In this document: positions 18,270-26,291 of the stretch, piece by piece
How positions within the stretch are numbered: position 1 is the first letter of the stretch
Layout of the letters: each line of letters opens with the position of its first letter
NCBI RefSeq assembly: GCF_030915525.1
Contig: NZ_CP133269.1
Location: 2,391,001 to 2,455,000 of the forward strand
Length of the DNA: 64,000 nucleotides
Origin: Neobacillus sp. PS2-9
Lineage (GTDB): Bacteria; Bacillota; Bacilli; Bacillales; Cytobacillaceae
Direction: 5' to 3'
The notes under the pieces: model-generated
Seen by the model: the letters and a program-made list of their open reading frames with translations, nothing else
Told to the model about the DNA's origin: nothing
Databases searched by the model: none
Made by a program: the position numbers and the translations under genes

Positions 18270-18276
18270 TACAGAC

Positions 18277-18312
18277 AAAATCCTCCCATCAAATTGATGT
18301 GAGGATTTTTTA
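18277..18312 (+). terminator. Rho-independent terminator
   Basis: AAAATCCTC...GAGGATTTTTT hairpin after proline dehydrogenase. Confidence 0.75.
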
Positions 18313-18546
18313 TTATCGAATTGACCATATATATTCTAAAGAATTTATCGATGGTCCCATTTAAGGAAATGTACATTTTATTTTTTACATAGTGAAATTA
18401 GGAATAAGAACTTTTTTTAAACGTTTGTCAAACTCATGGACAATAATGTATTTACACAATACACTTCAATTATAAGGAAAAATAGGAGTTGTCATTCGAA
18501 TATATGTGAAATGCTGAACAATATTTAAATAGAGGAGATTTCTTTT

Positions 18547-19392
18547 ATGACTCAATATAATTGGTTAGAGGCAATCAATGTTAATGAAGATATGCTGATT
18601 AAAACAAAACAGCGTCTTCCGGTTATATGGATTAGTGCACTAGATTGTACTGGTTGTAAGGAAGCGTTTACCCGATCATTTGAACCAACTACCTTGGACA
18701 CAATCCTCAATTTTATCTCATTAGAATACAGTGAACTCCTTTCTGTGGCCAGTGGGGATCGAGTAGAAGCCCATAAGGAATCCATTTTTGAAAAATATAG
18801 TGGAGAGTATATCCTTGCAATTGAAGGTAGTATTCCAGGCAGTGATGAGTTTCTTATGATTGGGGGTAAATCTGTTAGAGAGAAAATTATCCATGCAGCT
18901 AAACGTGCTAAAGCAGTTATTGCATTTGGAAGCTGCTCTGCTTGGGGTGGAATTCCAGCTGCAGGAAAAAACCCGACCAATGCTGTTGACATCAGAGCAA
19001 TCATTCCCGAGGAAGTACCTGTTGCACTTGTTCCCGGCTGTCCCCCTATTCCGGAGGTTATTATAGGTACATTATTACATGTTCATTTTCATGGTAAATT
19101 GCCAGAACTTGACAAAAAACTGCGACCTAAAGTGTATTATCAAACTACTGTGCACATGGCTTGCCACCGCAAACCTTATTTTGATCAAAAATTATTTGCA
19201 GAATCTTATGATGATGAAGGAGCTAGGAAGGGGTATTGTTTATTTAAAATTGGCTGCAAGGGTCCAACTGCTTTCAATGCTTGTGAATCAATGGGGTATG
19301 ACCGCTGTATTTCTGCGGGATTTTCGTGTATTGGCTGTTCTGAAAGAGGATTCTGGGACAAAGGAGGATTTTATGGCAAGCGAAAAAAGTAA
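18547..19392 (+). CDS. [NiFe]-hydrogenase small (Fe-S) subunit, orphan
   Basis: Electron-transfer subunit of an uptake-type [NiFe] hydrogenase. The proximal cluster ligands are visible (DCTGC at 33-37, the Cys of AFGSCSAWGG, the Cys of VPGCPPIPE), as are the distal and medial ligands (MACHRKPYFD, GYCLFKIGCKGP, IGCSERGFWD). It lacks an export signal, so the enzyme would be cytoplasmic. The length of 281 is short but includes every cluster ligand. No large-subunit gene follows, only a 25-codon stub and a terminator, so the protein has no local partner and may be non-functional. Confidence 0.88.
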   Translation: MTQYNWLEAINVNEDMLIKTKQRLPVIWISALDCTGCKEAFTRSFEPTTLDTILNFISLEYSELLSVASGDRVEAHKESIFEKYSGEYILAIEGSIPGSDEFLMIGGKSVREKIIHAAKRAKAVIAFGSCSAWGGIPAAGKNPTNAVDIRAIIPEEVPVALVPGCPPIPEVIIGTLLHVHFHGKLPELDKKLRPKVYYQTTVHMACHRKPYFDQKLFAESYDDEGARKGYCLFKIGCKGPTAFNACESMGYDRCISAGFSCIGCSERGFWDKGGFYGKRKK

Positions 19393-19450
19393 TCAATCTG
19401 GATTAAAAAAGGCACCTAGCCTTTGTGGTTATTACAATCACAAAGGTTAG
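19373..19450 (+). pseudogene. Stub of a downstream gene, probably the hydrogenase large subunit
   Basis: AAAGGAGG stands 5 bases before an ATG at 19373 that overlaps the small-subunit end, exactly where a large-subunit gene would begin. Only 25 codons remain (MASEKSNQSGLKKAPSL and a few more). The second half is simply the arm of the terminator palindrome. That it was the large subunit is inference from gene order. Confidence 0.45.
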
Positions 19451-19455
19451 GCACC
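19411..19455. terminator. Bidirectional terminator / inverted repeat
   Basis: 17-bp arms (19411-19427 and 19439-19455) with three mismatches, and A/T runs on both outer sides. It sits between the hydrogenase stub and a minus-strand gene whose last codons lie within it. Confidence 0.75.
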
Positions 19456-19863
19456 AGGTTTTACGGCATTATAAGAAAAATTAGTATCATCCCATTGGAA
19501 TATGCCTTCTTGAAGCTTTATTCTAAGATCGAAGGGACACGTAGAGGGGTTTATGTTTGACTCTTCTTCTCCAGTGGTCATTTGCTCCAATATTAGTTGC
19601 TTGAAACGAAGTAAATCTGTTTTAGATGCAATCCTAATGATTCGATCTAAAGTAATACTTTTCTCACTGATTCCATGACAATTACAAATACTTGTTTGAA
19701 AACCTTTATTAAACTGAATCATCATGTGTAAATCATTGATACTCGCAACCCCAAAAACCTCTTTTATTACATCCTCATAACGTAGCTGTTTCCCAGTTGC
19801 AAATTTAATCATATTCCTCTCAGGATTTTCTAAGAAATAAACCGTTTCAATCGAACCGTCCAT
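19447..19863 (-). CDS. Hypothetical protein
   Basis: A 138-residue soluble protein of unknown function. The ATG at 19863 follows AAAAAAGG at a suitable distance; an upstream GTG at 19872 is the alternative. No signal peptide or membrane segment is seen. Three cysteines occur (CNCHG near the middle, TCPFD near the end). It stands alone, transcribed against the hydrogenase subunit and sharing its terminator. Confidence 0.55.
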   Translation of the reverse strand: MDGSIETVYFLENPERNMIKFATGKQLRYEDVIKEVFGVASINDLHMMIQFNKGFQTSICNCHGISEKSITLDRIIRIASKTDLLRFKQLILEQMTTGEEESNINPSTCPFDLRIKLQEGIFQWDDTNFSYNAVKPGA

Positions 19864-20147
19864 GTATAGCACCTTTTTTCCAATTATTTTTCTATCTTAA
19901 TGAATTAAGAATGGTGGTGTAGTTAGAAACCTTCTTGTATAACAACGCTCATTCTAATCCCTTCTATTCTTATTATACCATACTTTATTATGGGTGACGG
20001 AAAAGCAATCGGATTGTATCGATATAGCCACAGTAATAATGACATGCCTTGACGAATAAAATGGGTGAATGGAATTGAATCCCATAGTGATCAATAAATT
20101 GGGATTAGAACACCACTGAATAACTAATAAGAGGAGTAGTTGGGGCA

Positions 20148-21146
20148 ATGAGCAAACGAAATTGGGCTATTTCAATTTTTGTCATTAGTAGTCTGATAGG
20201 ATTGACGGGGTGTACAGAGGGAACAACAAAAGAGGTGGCACAGGAAAAAAAGGTAATACAACCTCAAAAGCAATCCGAAAAACAGCCGAAAGAAGAACCA
20301 CCGAAGGTAGAGGAACCTAAGCAAATTGTTGTTAATGTCATTGACCCGAATACGAAAACAATTATTAAGAGCTTTATTCCGAAAGATATGGGGTTTGAAA
20401 ACAACAAAGAGACCTACAAAAAGGAAATTGAAAAATGGGCTAAAGATTTGGCGAGAGGAACTGAAACATCAACGGGGTATGACCAGCGAATGGTACTCGA
20501 TAAAATTGATGCAAATGGGCAAATCATTAAGGGAAAACCGAAAGTGATATTAGAGGAATCGGAATTAGTAGAAAAGGTTATGGCCGCATCTCTTATTGGT
20601 GGAGACATTGAACTGCCTTTGTACGTTACTGAAAGTGGCTATAAGCCTGAGGAAATCTCTCATTTAGGAGAAGTAATAATAGGAAAATTTACTACAAGAT
20701 TTAATAGCGGAGTGGTGGGGCGTTCAAAGAATATCGAGTTATCAGCACAAGCTATCAACAATATCATTGTTGGATCCGATGATATTTTTTCCTTTAATAC
20801 TACGGTTGGACCTAGTGATGCTGCACACGGATATCAAAAGGCAAAAGAAATTGTAAATAAAAAAATGGTAGATGGGATTGGTGGAGGAATTTGCCAGACT
20901 TCTTCCACGTTATTTAATGCAGTGGATTTATTAGCAGTAACCTATGTAGAAAAGCATCACCACTCATTATCCGTTGGTTATGTTCCTGCCGGTCGTGATG
21001 CGACAGTGTCATATGGTGGCCCAGATTTTCAATTTAAGAATACAACAGGATATCCATTTTTAATAAAAGCAATTTATGGAAAAGGCACCTTAACTGTGGA
21101 AGTAAGAACATCAGCTGCTTATCAAAACCTCATAGCAAAGAGATAA
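20148..21146 (+). CDS. VanW-family lipoprotein
   Basis: A 332-residue lipoprotein with lipobox LTGC (Cys 22), a Lys/Glu/Pro-rich linker (residues ~23-65), and a C-terminal VanW domain with DDIFSFNTTVGP, GGGICQTSSTLFNAV and YVPAGRDATVSYGGPDF. VanW domains are found in vancomycin-resistance clusters and in spore-former envelope proteins, but their biochemical role is not established. AGAGGAG lies upstream. A strong terminator follows. Confidence 0.82.
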   Translation: MSKRNWAISIFVISSLIGLTGCTEGTTKEVAQEKKVIQPQKQSEKQPKEEPPKVEEPKQIVVNVIDPNTKTIIKSFIPKDMGFENNKETYKKEIEKWAKDLARGTETSTGYDQRMVLDKIDANGQIIKGKPKVILEESELVEKVMAASLIGGDIELPLYVTESGYKPEEISHLGEVIIGKFTTRFNSGVVGRSKNIELSAQAINNIIVGSDDIFSFNTTVGPSDAAHGYQKAKEIVNKKMVDGIGGGICQTSSTLFNAVDLLAVTYVEKHHHSLSVGYVPAGRDATVSYGGPDFQFKNTTGYPFLIKAIYGKGTLTVEVRTSAAYQNLIAKR

Positions 21147-21156
21147 AAAAGAACAC

Positions 21157-21190
21157 AAAAGGTGACAGCGATTGCTTGTCACCTTTTATT
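21157..21190 (+). terminator. Rho-independent terminator
   Basis: Perfect 11-bp stem AAAAGGTGACA / TGTCACCTTTT. A -10-like TATAAT (21192-21197) for the next gene begins right after it. Confidence 0.8.
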
Positions 21191-21221
21191 GTATAATAGT
21201 ATTAAAGAGAGGTGGTAAATA

Positions 21222-22241
21222 ATGGTGTTACTTTTTAAAAAAAGAGAGTTCAGGATCGCAACTTCCGGGATAGATTCTGTTGAGAAAGTAAGATTGGGCG
21301 GAGTGGAACAGACCGTACTAATTCAGGCAGAAAATCCTACAAAACCAGTTCTGCTTTTTATTCATGGAGGACCGTGTATGCCTGTTCCAGGTGTAGTCTC
21401 TCGAGGTCAAGATTATGCCGTGTCTACTACAACTAAAGAACTCGTTAAACACTTTGTTGTTGTGTTTTATGATCAACGAGGTGCAGGAAAATCTTATGAT
21501 AAGAATACACCTGCTGGATTTATGAGAGTCGAGCAATACATTACTGATTGCAATGAATTAGTAGATGTACTCAGAAGTCGCTTTAACCAAGAAAAGATAT
21601 ATTTGGCCGCCCATTCATGGGGCTCCATTATTGGATTAAATATGGCCTTAAGATATCCGGAAAAACTTCATGCCTATATTGGTATTTCACAAATTTTAAA
21701 TTGGACAAATAATGATAAACTCTGTTATGACTGGGTTGTAAATAAAGCAAAACAAGCCAATGATCAAAAGACTTTGAAGAAACTGTATGAATTAGGACAA
21801 CCTCCCTATCTCAAAGTAAAACAATGGACCGAATTTCGCCGACCGCTAATTAAATATAATTCTATGGTATATAAAAGTGAAACGGTAAAACATCCAGGTA
21901 TGATTGGAGGGTTAAAACAATTTTTTACTAGTTCTGAGTATTCCTTAATGGATATTTTCCATTCCTTTTATAGTGCCTATAATCTTACATACACCCAAGA
22001 ATTAATCGAGGATTTTGCAAAAATAAATTTAAATCAACTAAAAAAAGTAGAAACTCGAATTGCATTTTTACATGGTACAAAAGATGCTCATGTAGAAGGG
22101 AAACCGGTGGAAACATTTTTTAATAATCTAGAGGCACCACTTGGAAAAGATATGGTTTGGTATGGAAATTCATCGCATATGTTTCATCCGGATGATGCTA
22201 GAATGATAGAAAAATATATTATCGATTTTGCTCATGCGTAA
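21222..22241 (+). CDS. Alpha/beta hydrolase, proline iminopeptidase-like
   Basis: A 339-residue alpha/beta hydrolase. The oxyanion motif HGGPCMP, the nucleophile elbow AHSWGS, the acid in LHGTKDAHVEG and the His in GNSSHMFHPDD form the expected catalytic set. The lid region and the RGAGKS motif after the oxyanion strand resemble prolyl aminopeptidases, but esterase activity is equally possible. GAGAGGTGG precedes the ATG. It is monocistronic, flanked by terminators. Confidence 0.82.
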   Translation: MVLLFKKREFRIATSGIDSVEKVRLGGVEQTVLIQAENPTKPVLLFIHGGPCMPVPGVVSRGQDYAVSTTTKELVKHFVVVFYDQRGAGKSYDKNTPAGFMRVEQYITDCNELVDVLRSRFNQEKIYLAAHSWGSIIGLNMALRYPEKLHAYIGISQILNWTNNDKLCYDWVVNKAKQANDQKTLKKLYELGQPPYLKVKQWTEFRRPLIKYNSMVYKSETVKHPGMIGGLKQFFTSSEYSLMDIFHSFYSAYNLTYTQELIEDFAKINLNQLKKVETRIAFLHGTKDAHVEGKPVETFFNNLEAPLGKDMVWYGNSSHMFHPDDARMIEKYIIDFAHA

Positions 22242-22272
22242 TTTTTGAATGGCAGAGCAATGAGGTTCTAGG

Positions 22273-22303
22273 AAACCACGTGTATTTTATACGTGGTTTT
22301 TAT
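22273..22303 (+). terminator. Rho-independent terminator
   Basis: AAACCACGT / ACGTGGTTT stem followed by T residues. Confidence 0.75.
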
Positions 22304-22379
22304 GACGATTTTATACATATTCCTCCTTTTTCAAGCAAAAAATACATTTGGCTATTTAGTAAAAAATAGGAGGTAATAT

Positions 22380-24128
22380 ATGAAGTGGTTTTATAGAATA
22401 ATTATGTACTCAGTAATACTTGCCCTATTTGGGTGGACGGAAAAGCATCAAGCTTTATCACGAGTTTTAGATAATCAGAATCATTACGGTGCAAACAAAA
22501 CAAAAAAAGATGTACTTCAAGTGGCAAGGCAAAATCCACAAGGGGATCAAGGCCTATCCGAAGAATATCATGGACATCAATCTGAGCGTCCTGAAGCCAA
22601 AAATCCTAAAAAGGCAAAGCCACCTGCAGCGGACAACCGGCTTGTTCAAGTTCAACTTTTAGGAATCAATGATTTACATGGTCAATTAAATGTTACTCGT
22701 AAAGTAAATGGAAAGCCTGCAGGGCGCATTGACTATTTAGCTGCTTATCTAAAACAAAGAGAAGCGGTGAATAAAAACACACTTCTTGTTCAGGATGGAG
22801 ATATGGTTGGAGCCAGTCCACCAGTATCGGCATTATTACAAGATGAACCGACCATTGAGCTACTAAATAAACTTGGATTCGATATTGGAACTGTTGGAAA
22901 TCACGAATTTGATGAAGGTTTAAATGAACTCCTTCGTCTAATAAAGGGTGGCCCCCATCCAAAAACAGGGGATTTTGCTGGTTCTACATTTCCATGGATA
23001 GTAGCTAATGTAATCAATGAGAAAACAGGAAAACCTATTCTACCTCCCTATCACGTGATTAAGGTAAATGGAATGCCAATTGGTTTCATCGGGGTTGTAA
23101 CCACTGAGACACCGACTGTCGTTGTACCAAGTGGTGTAGCGGGCTTAAAATTCACCGATGAGGTAGAAGCGATTAACCTCAATGTTGCTGAATTAAAAAA
23201 ACAAGGAGTAAAATCGATTGTTGTTCTAGCCCATAATCCAGGTACATCTGGCCCAAATGGAGAAAATCCTACAGGTCAGCTTGTAGATATCGCCAATCGA
23301 GTGGACGATGAAGTGGATATTATTTTTGGCGGTCATAATCATGCTTATATGAATGCTACAATTGATAATAAACTGGTAGTTCAGTCGTATTCTTATGGGA
23401 CGGCTTTTTCAGACGTTGATATTGAAATTGATCCGAAAACGAAGGATATTGTTTCCAAGCGGGCAGAGATTGTGACAACCTTTCAAGAAGGAATAGAGCC
23501 AGATCCTGAAATTAAGAAAATGCTTGAAGGTTATGAAGCGAAGGTAGAGCCAATTGTTAAACGGATAGTTGGATCTACATCTGATAACTTAACAGCAAAG
23601 CAAAATGAAAATGGTGAATCTGTTCTTGGGGATTTAATTGCCGATGCACAAAGAAAAGCGATGAATACAGATTTTGCCTTTATGAACCCTGGAGGTATAC
23701 GAGCTGATATTGATCCGGGTGATATTACCTGGGGTGAGGTATATACGGTACAGCCTTTTAATAATGAATTGGTAAAAATGACAATGACCGGGCAACAAAT
23801 TCGTGACTTGCTTAACCAGCAGTGGGGTACAAGAACTGCGATCCTACAAATTTCTGGTTTAACATATACTTGGGACCCTAATAAGCCTGTTGGAAACAGG
23901 ATAGTGAGTGTCAAGCTTTCGGACGGTACAGAACTTGATTCCGCTAAGTCGTATACGGTAACAGCAAATATCTTCTTATCTGGTGGGGGAGATGGTTTTA
24001 CTGAATTCACTAAAGCCCAAAATAAAGAAGTTGGTCCGGTTGATTTAGATGCGCTAGTTAATTACATTACCGCACAGCCAAAATCGTTTTCCTATCCACT
24101 TCAAAATAGGATACAGAGGGTACAATAA
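22380..24128 (+). CDS. Secreted 5'-nucleotidase / 2',3'-cyclic phosphodiesterase family protein
   Basis: Exported metallophosphoesterase that dephosphorylates nucleotides outside the membrane. An N-terminal signal segment (YRIIMYSVILALFGW) is followed by a polar linker, then the calcineurin-like domain with its metal motifs GINDLHGQL, QDGDMVGAS, GNHEFDEG and GGHNHAY. The C-terminal 5'-nucleotidase domain holds MNPGGIRADI and VQPFNNELVKM. The length of 582 is normal for a single-unit enzyme; no sortase motif is seen. AGGAGG lies 7 bases before the ATG. Confidence 0.9.
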   Translation: MKWFYRIIMYSVILALFGWTEKHQALSRVLDNQNHYGANKTKKDVLQVARQNPQGDQGLSEEYHGHQSERPEAKNPKKAKPPAADNRLVQVQLLGINDLHGQLNVTRKVNGKPAGRIDYLAAYLKQREAVNKNTLLVQDGDMVGASPPVSALLQDEPTIELLNKLGFDIGTVGNHEFDEGLNELLRLIKGGPHPKTGDFAGSTFPWIVANVINEKTGKPILPPYHVIKVNGMPIGFIGVVTTETPTVVVPSGVAGLKFTDEVEAINLNVAELKKQGVKSIVVLAHNPGTSGPNGENPTGQLVDIANRVDDEVDIIFGGHNHAYMNATIDNKLVVQSYSYGTAFSDVDIEIDPKTKDIVSKRAEIVTTFQEGIEPDPEIKKMLEGYEAKVEPIVKRIVGSTSDNLTAKQNENGESVLGDLIADAQRKAMNTDFAFMNPGGIRADIDPGDITWGEVYTVQPFNNELVKMTMTGQQIRDLLNQQWGTRTAILQISGLTYTWDPNKPVGNRIVSVKLSDGTELDSAKSYTVTANIFLSGGGDGFTEFTKAQNKEVGPVDLDALVNYITAQPKSFSYPLQNRIQRVQ

Positions 24129-24134
24129 TACAAT

Positions 24135-24170
24135 AAAGGATGGCTCTTCTGTTTAGAGCCGTCCTTTTTC
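24135..24170 (+). terminator. Rho-independent terminator
   Basis: AAAGGATGGCTC / GAGCCGTCCTTT stem with a T tail. Confidence 0.8.
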
Positions 24171-24256
24171 ATTAGTTGACCTTTGATTTAAGTGGATAGA
24201 AGATTTAGAATAATCTATATAAACGATTTCATTAATTAATAGGGGAAGTGAGAAAC

Positions 24257-25432
24257 ATGGAGCAATTTATTTCACCAAAGAAAATTTACCATGGGGCAGG
24301 ATCGTTAACAAACTTAAAAGATATATTAAAGGATTTACAAGCTAAAAGAGTGTATTTATTATCTGACCCAATTGTAAAGGAATTAGGTGTGATTCAACCC
24401 ATTCTCAGCATCATTGAAGAGCTAAATATTGGAATTCAATTAGATATTAATGTTGTACCGGAGCCTTCTATAGAGGTAGGGAATCAAGTGGTAAGTAAAA
24501 TTAGAAAATACAATCCTTGTTTAGTTATTGGTGTAGGTGGAGGGAGTGCTCTTGATTTAGCAAAGGCTGCTGCCGTCCTTGTAGAAAATGAAGGATGGAT
24601 ATAGGACTATTTAAATTTAAGCGGAACGACAAAGCTTTCAAAAAAGGGGCTACAAAAGATTTTAATTCCGACGACATCTGGAACAGGTGCAGAGGTTACA
24701 GATATCGCTGTTTTTTCTTTAGAGGAAACAAAAGATGTTATTACTCACGAATATTTGTTGGCTGATTATGCAATTGTCGATTCATCGTTAACTTACACAT
24801 TACCACCAAGAGTAACAGCTGCAAGTGGCATTGATGCCTTCACACACGCCTTAGAGGCTTATACTTCAAAAAACGCCACTCCACTAACTGATATTTTAGC
24901 ACTAGAAGCAATGAGAAAGATAATTGGGAGTATTCGTACGGCAGTAGAGAACGGTCAAGATCGGCCAGCAAGAGAACAAATGTCATTAGCCAGTTTATTG
25001 GCGGGATTAAGTTTTTTTAATGCAGGTGTGGCGGGGGTTCATGGTCTAGCTTACCCCCTTGGTGGCTTATATAAAATACCTCATGGGGAATCAAATGCTG
25101 TTTTATTGCCTTACGTCTATGATTATATATGGCCGGCTTGTTTGGAAAAAATCATGGCAGTCGCTGACCTATTTTCGATAACGAGCAAGGGGAAAAGTGA
25201 AAAGGAAATCGCGCAGGAAGTGGTTCATAGCTTACTAGACTTGGTGCAAGATGTCGGTCTGCCTACAACACTAAGTGCATATAACATCCAACGGAAGGAT
25301 ATTAAAAGGTTGGCTGAGAATGGGTTTAAACAGAAAAGGCTATTAAATAGGAGCCCAAAAGAGTTTACTATTGAAGCAATTGAGCAAATTTACGTCAAGG
25401 CTTATGAAGGAGTTATAACAAATGATAATTAA
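24257..25432 (+). pseudogene. Iron-containing alcohol dehydrogenase interrupted by an in-frame TAG
   Basis: Together the two halves form one 392-codon group III Fe-alcohol dehydrogenase: KIYHGAGSL at the start, the NAD-binding GVGGGSALDLAKA, PTTSGTGAEVTD, the metal-binding GIDAFTHALEAY and GVHGLAYPLGG...PHGESNA. The same reading frame runs throughout and is broken only by TAG at 24602-24604, where a sense codon is expected between EGWI and DYLNLSG. No frameshift or deletion is seen. The ATG at 24257 has AGGGGAAGTG upstream. A sequencing error or a recent nonsense mutation are both possible. Confidence 0.85.
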
Positions 25433-25456
25433 CTTATGGAGAAGGGGGAAGCCTAT

Positions 25457-25858
25457 ATGTATAAAAAAGTCATTGAACCTCGTGTTTCTGAGACGGACGG
25501 GGTGGGTCATATCAATAATACAACCATACCAATTTGGTTTGAAGCCGCTAGAAACGAAATTTTCAAATTATTTACCCCTGACTCTTCCTTTAAAAATTGG
25601 AAAATGATTATTCTCAATATGAACGTGGATTATTTAAAACAAATATATTTTGGAAAGGATGTAGAAGTTTTTACATGGGTTAATAGGATAGGAAATTCCA
25701 GTTTACAGCTTTATGAGGAAATCCATCAGGAAGGAAGAATTTGTGTAAAAGGAACAGCCACTTATGTAAATTTTAATCTCAAAACACAACAATCTGAAAC
25801 AATACCTCAAGAGATTAGAAGAGAACTGGAAAAGAATCTTTATCAACAAGATGAATGA
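25457..25858 (+). CDS. Acyl-CoA thioesterase (4HBT/YbgC-like hotdog)
   Basis: A 133-residue single-hotdog protein hydrolysing acyl-CoA or similar thioesters. The N-terminal ETDGVGHINNTTIPIWFEAARNE carries the helix and the catalytic acid position typical of FadM/YbgC enzymes (xxDxxGHxNN). The ATG at 25457 follows AGAAGGGGGAAG; the longer frame from 25436 would put the ribosome site inside the gene. It starts 25 bp after the broken alcohol dehydrogenase and was probably in its operon. Confidence 0.8.
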   Translation: MYKKVIEPRVSETDGVGHINNTTIPIWFEAARNEIFKLFTPDSSFKNWKMIILNMNVDYLKQIYFGKDVEVFTWVNRIGNSSLQLYEEIHQEGRICVKGTATYVNFNLKTQQSETIPQEIRRELEKNLYQQDE

Positions 25859-25974
25859 TAAAGAAAAAGATGCTTGATATTTTATGGAATATATACTAGT
25901 ATTTATTTTAACCGCTTTATACAAGATGTTGTTATGTTTTTGTGATAAAAAACTATATATTGTGTTTGCCTTGA

Positions 25975-26275
25975 GAAGAGATGCCGTTAGGCTTAAAAGG
26001 GAATCTGGTGAAATACCAGAACTGCCCCCGCAACTGTAAATGCTGACGAAATGAGAAAACCACTGTATAAGAGAGTTTAATTGATTAGGCGCTTATACGG
26101 GAAGGACTCATAGTAGGGAGAAGCATAAGTCAGGAGACCTGTCTTTCTTAAGATGTTTCAACTTCTTCGGGGATTGAGAAGATGAAACGGTGGCGACAGG
26201 AGACACCAGAAATTTTTGCGTCTTCTCTACTGTTATCGTTTCATCCGCTCAGTTCACCTTGAGCGGATTTTTTTA
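25975..26275 (+). promoter_or_regulatory. Cobalamin (B12) riboswitch with terminator
   Basis: The leader holds the conserved aptamer parts: GCCGTTAGGC, GGGAATCTGGTGAAA, ACTGCCCCCGCAACTGTAA, and the B12 box AAGTCAGGAGACCTG near 26126-26141. The expression platform ends in the terminator ATCCGCTCA / TGAGCGGAT plus seven T residues (26243-26275). GATGAAACG (26181-26189) can pair with CGTTTCATC (26237-26245), which overlaps the terminator stem, giving a plausible antiterminator. It controls the ribonucleotide reductase operon starting at 26292. Confidence 0.9.
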
Positions 26276-26291
26276 ATTTGGGGGAAAAATT

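Noticed and set aside
23531-24010. 159-residue minus-strand frame opposite the 5'-nucleotidase
   Set aside because: Antisense shadow of a conserved domain.
24755-25432. Separate gene starting with TTG inside the alcohol dehydrogenase
   Set aside because: Same frame as the first part and no independent ribosome site; it is the 3' part of one broken gene.
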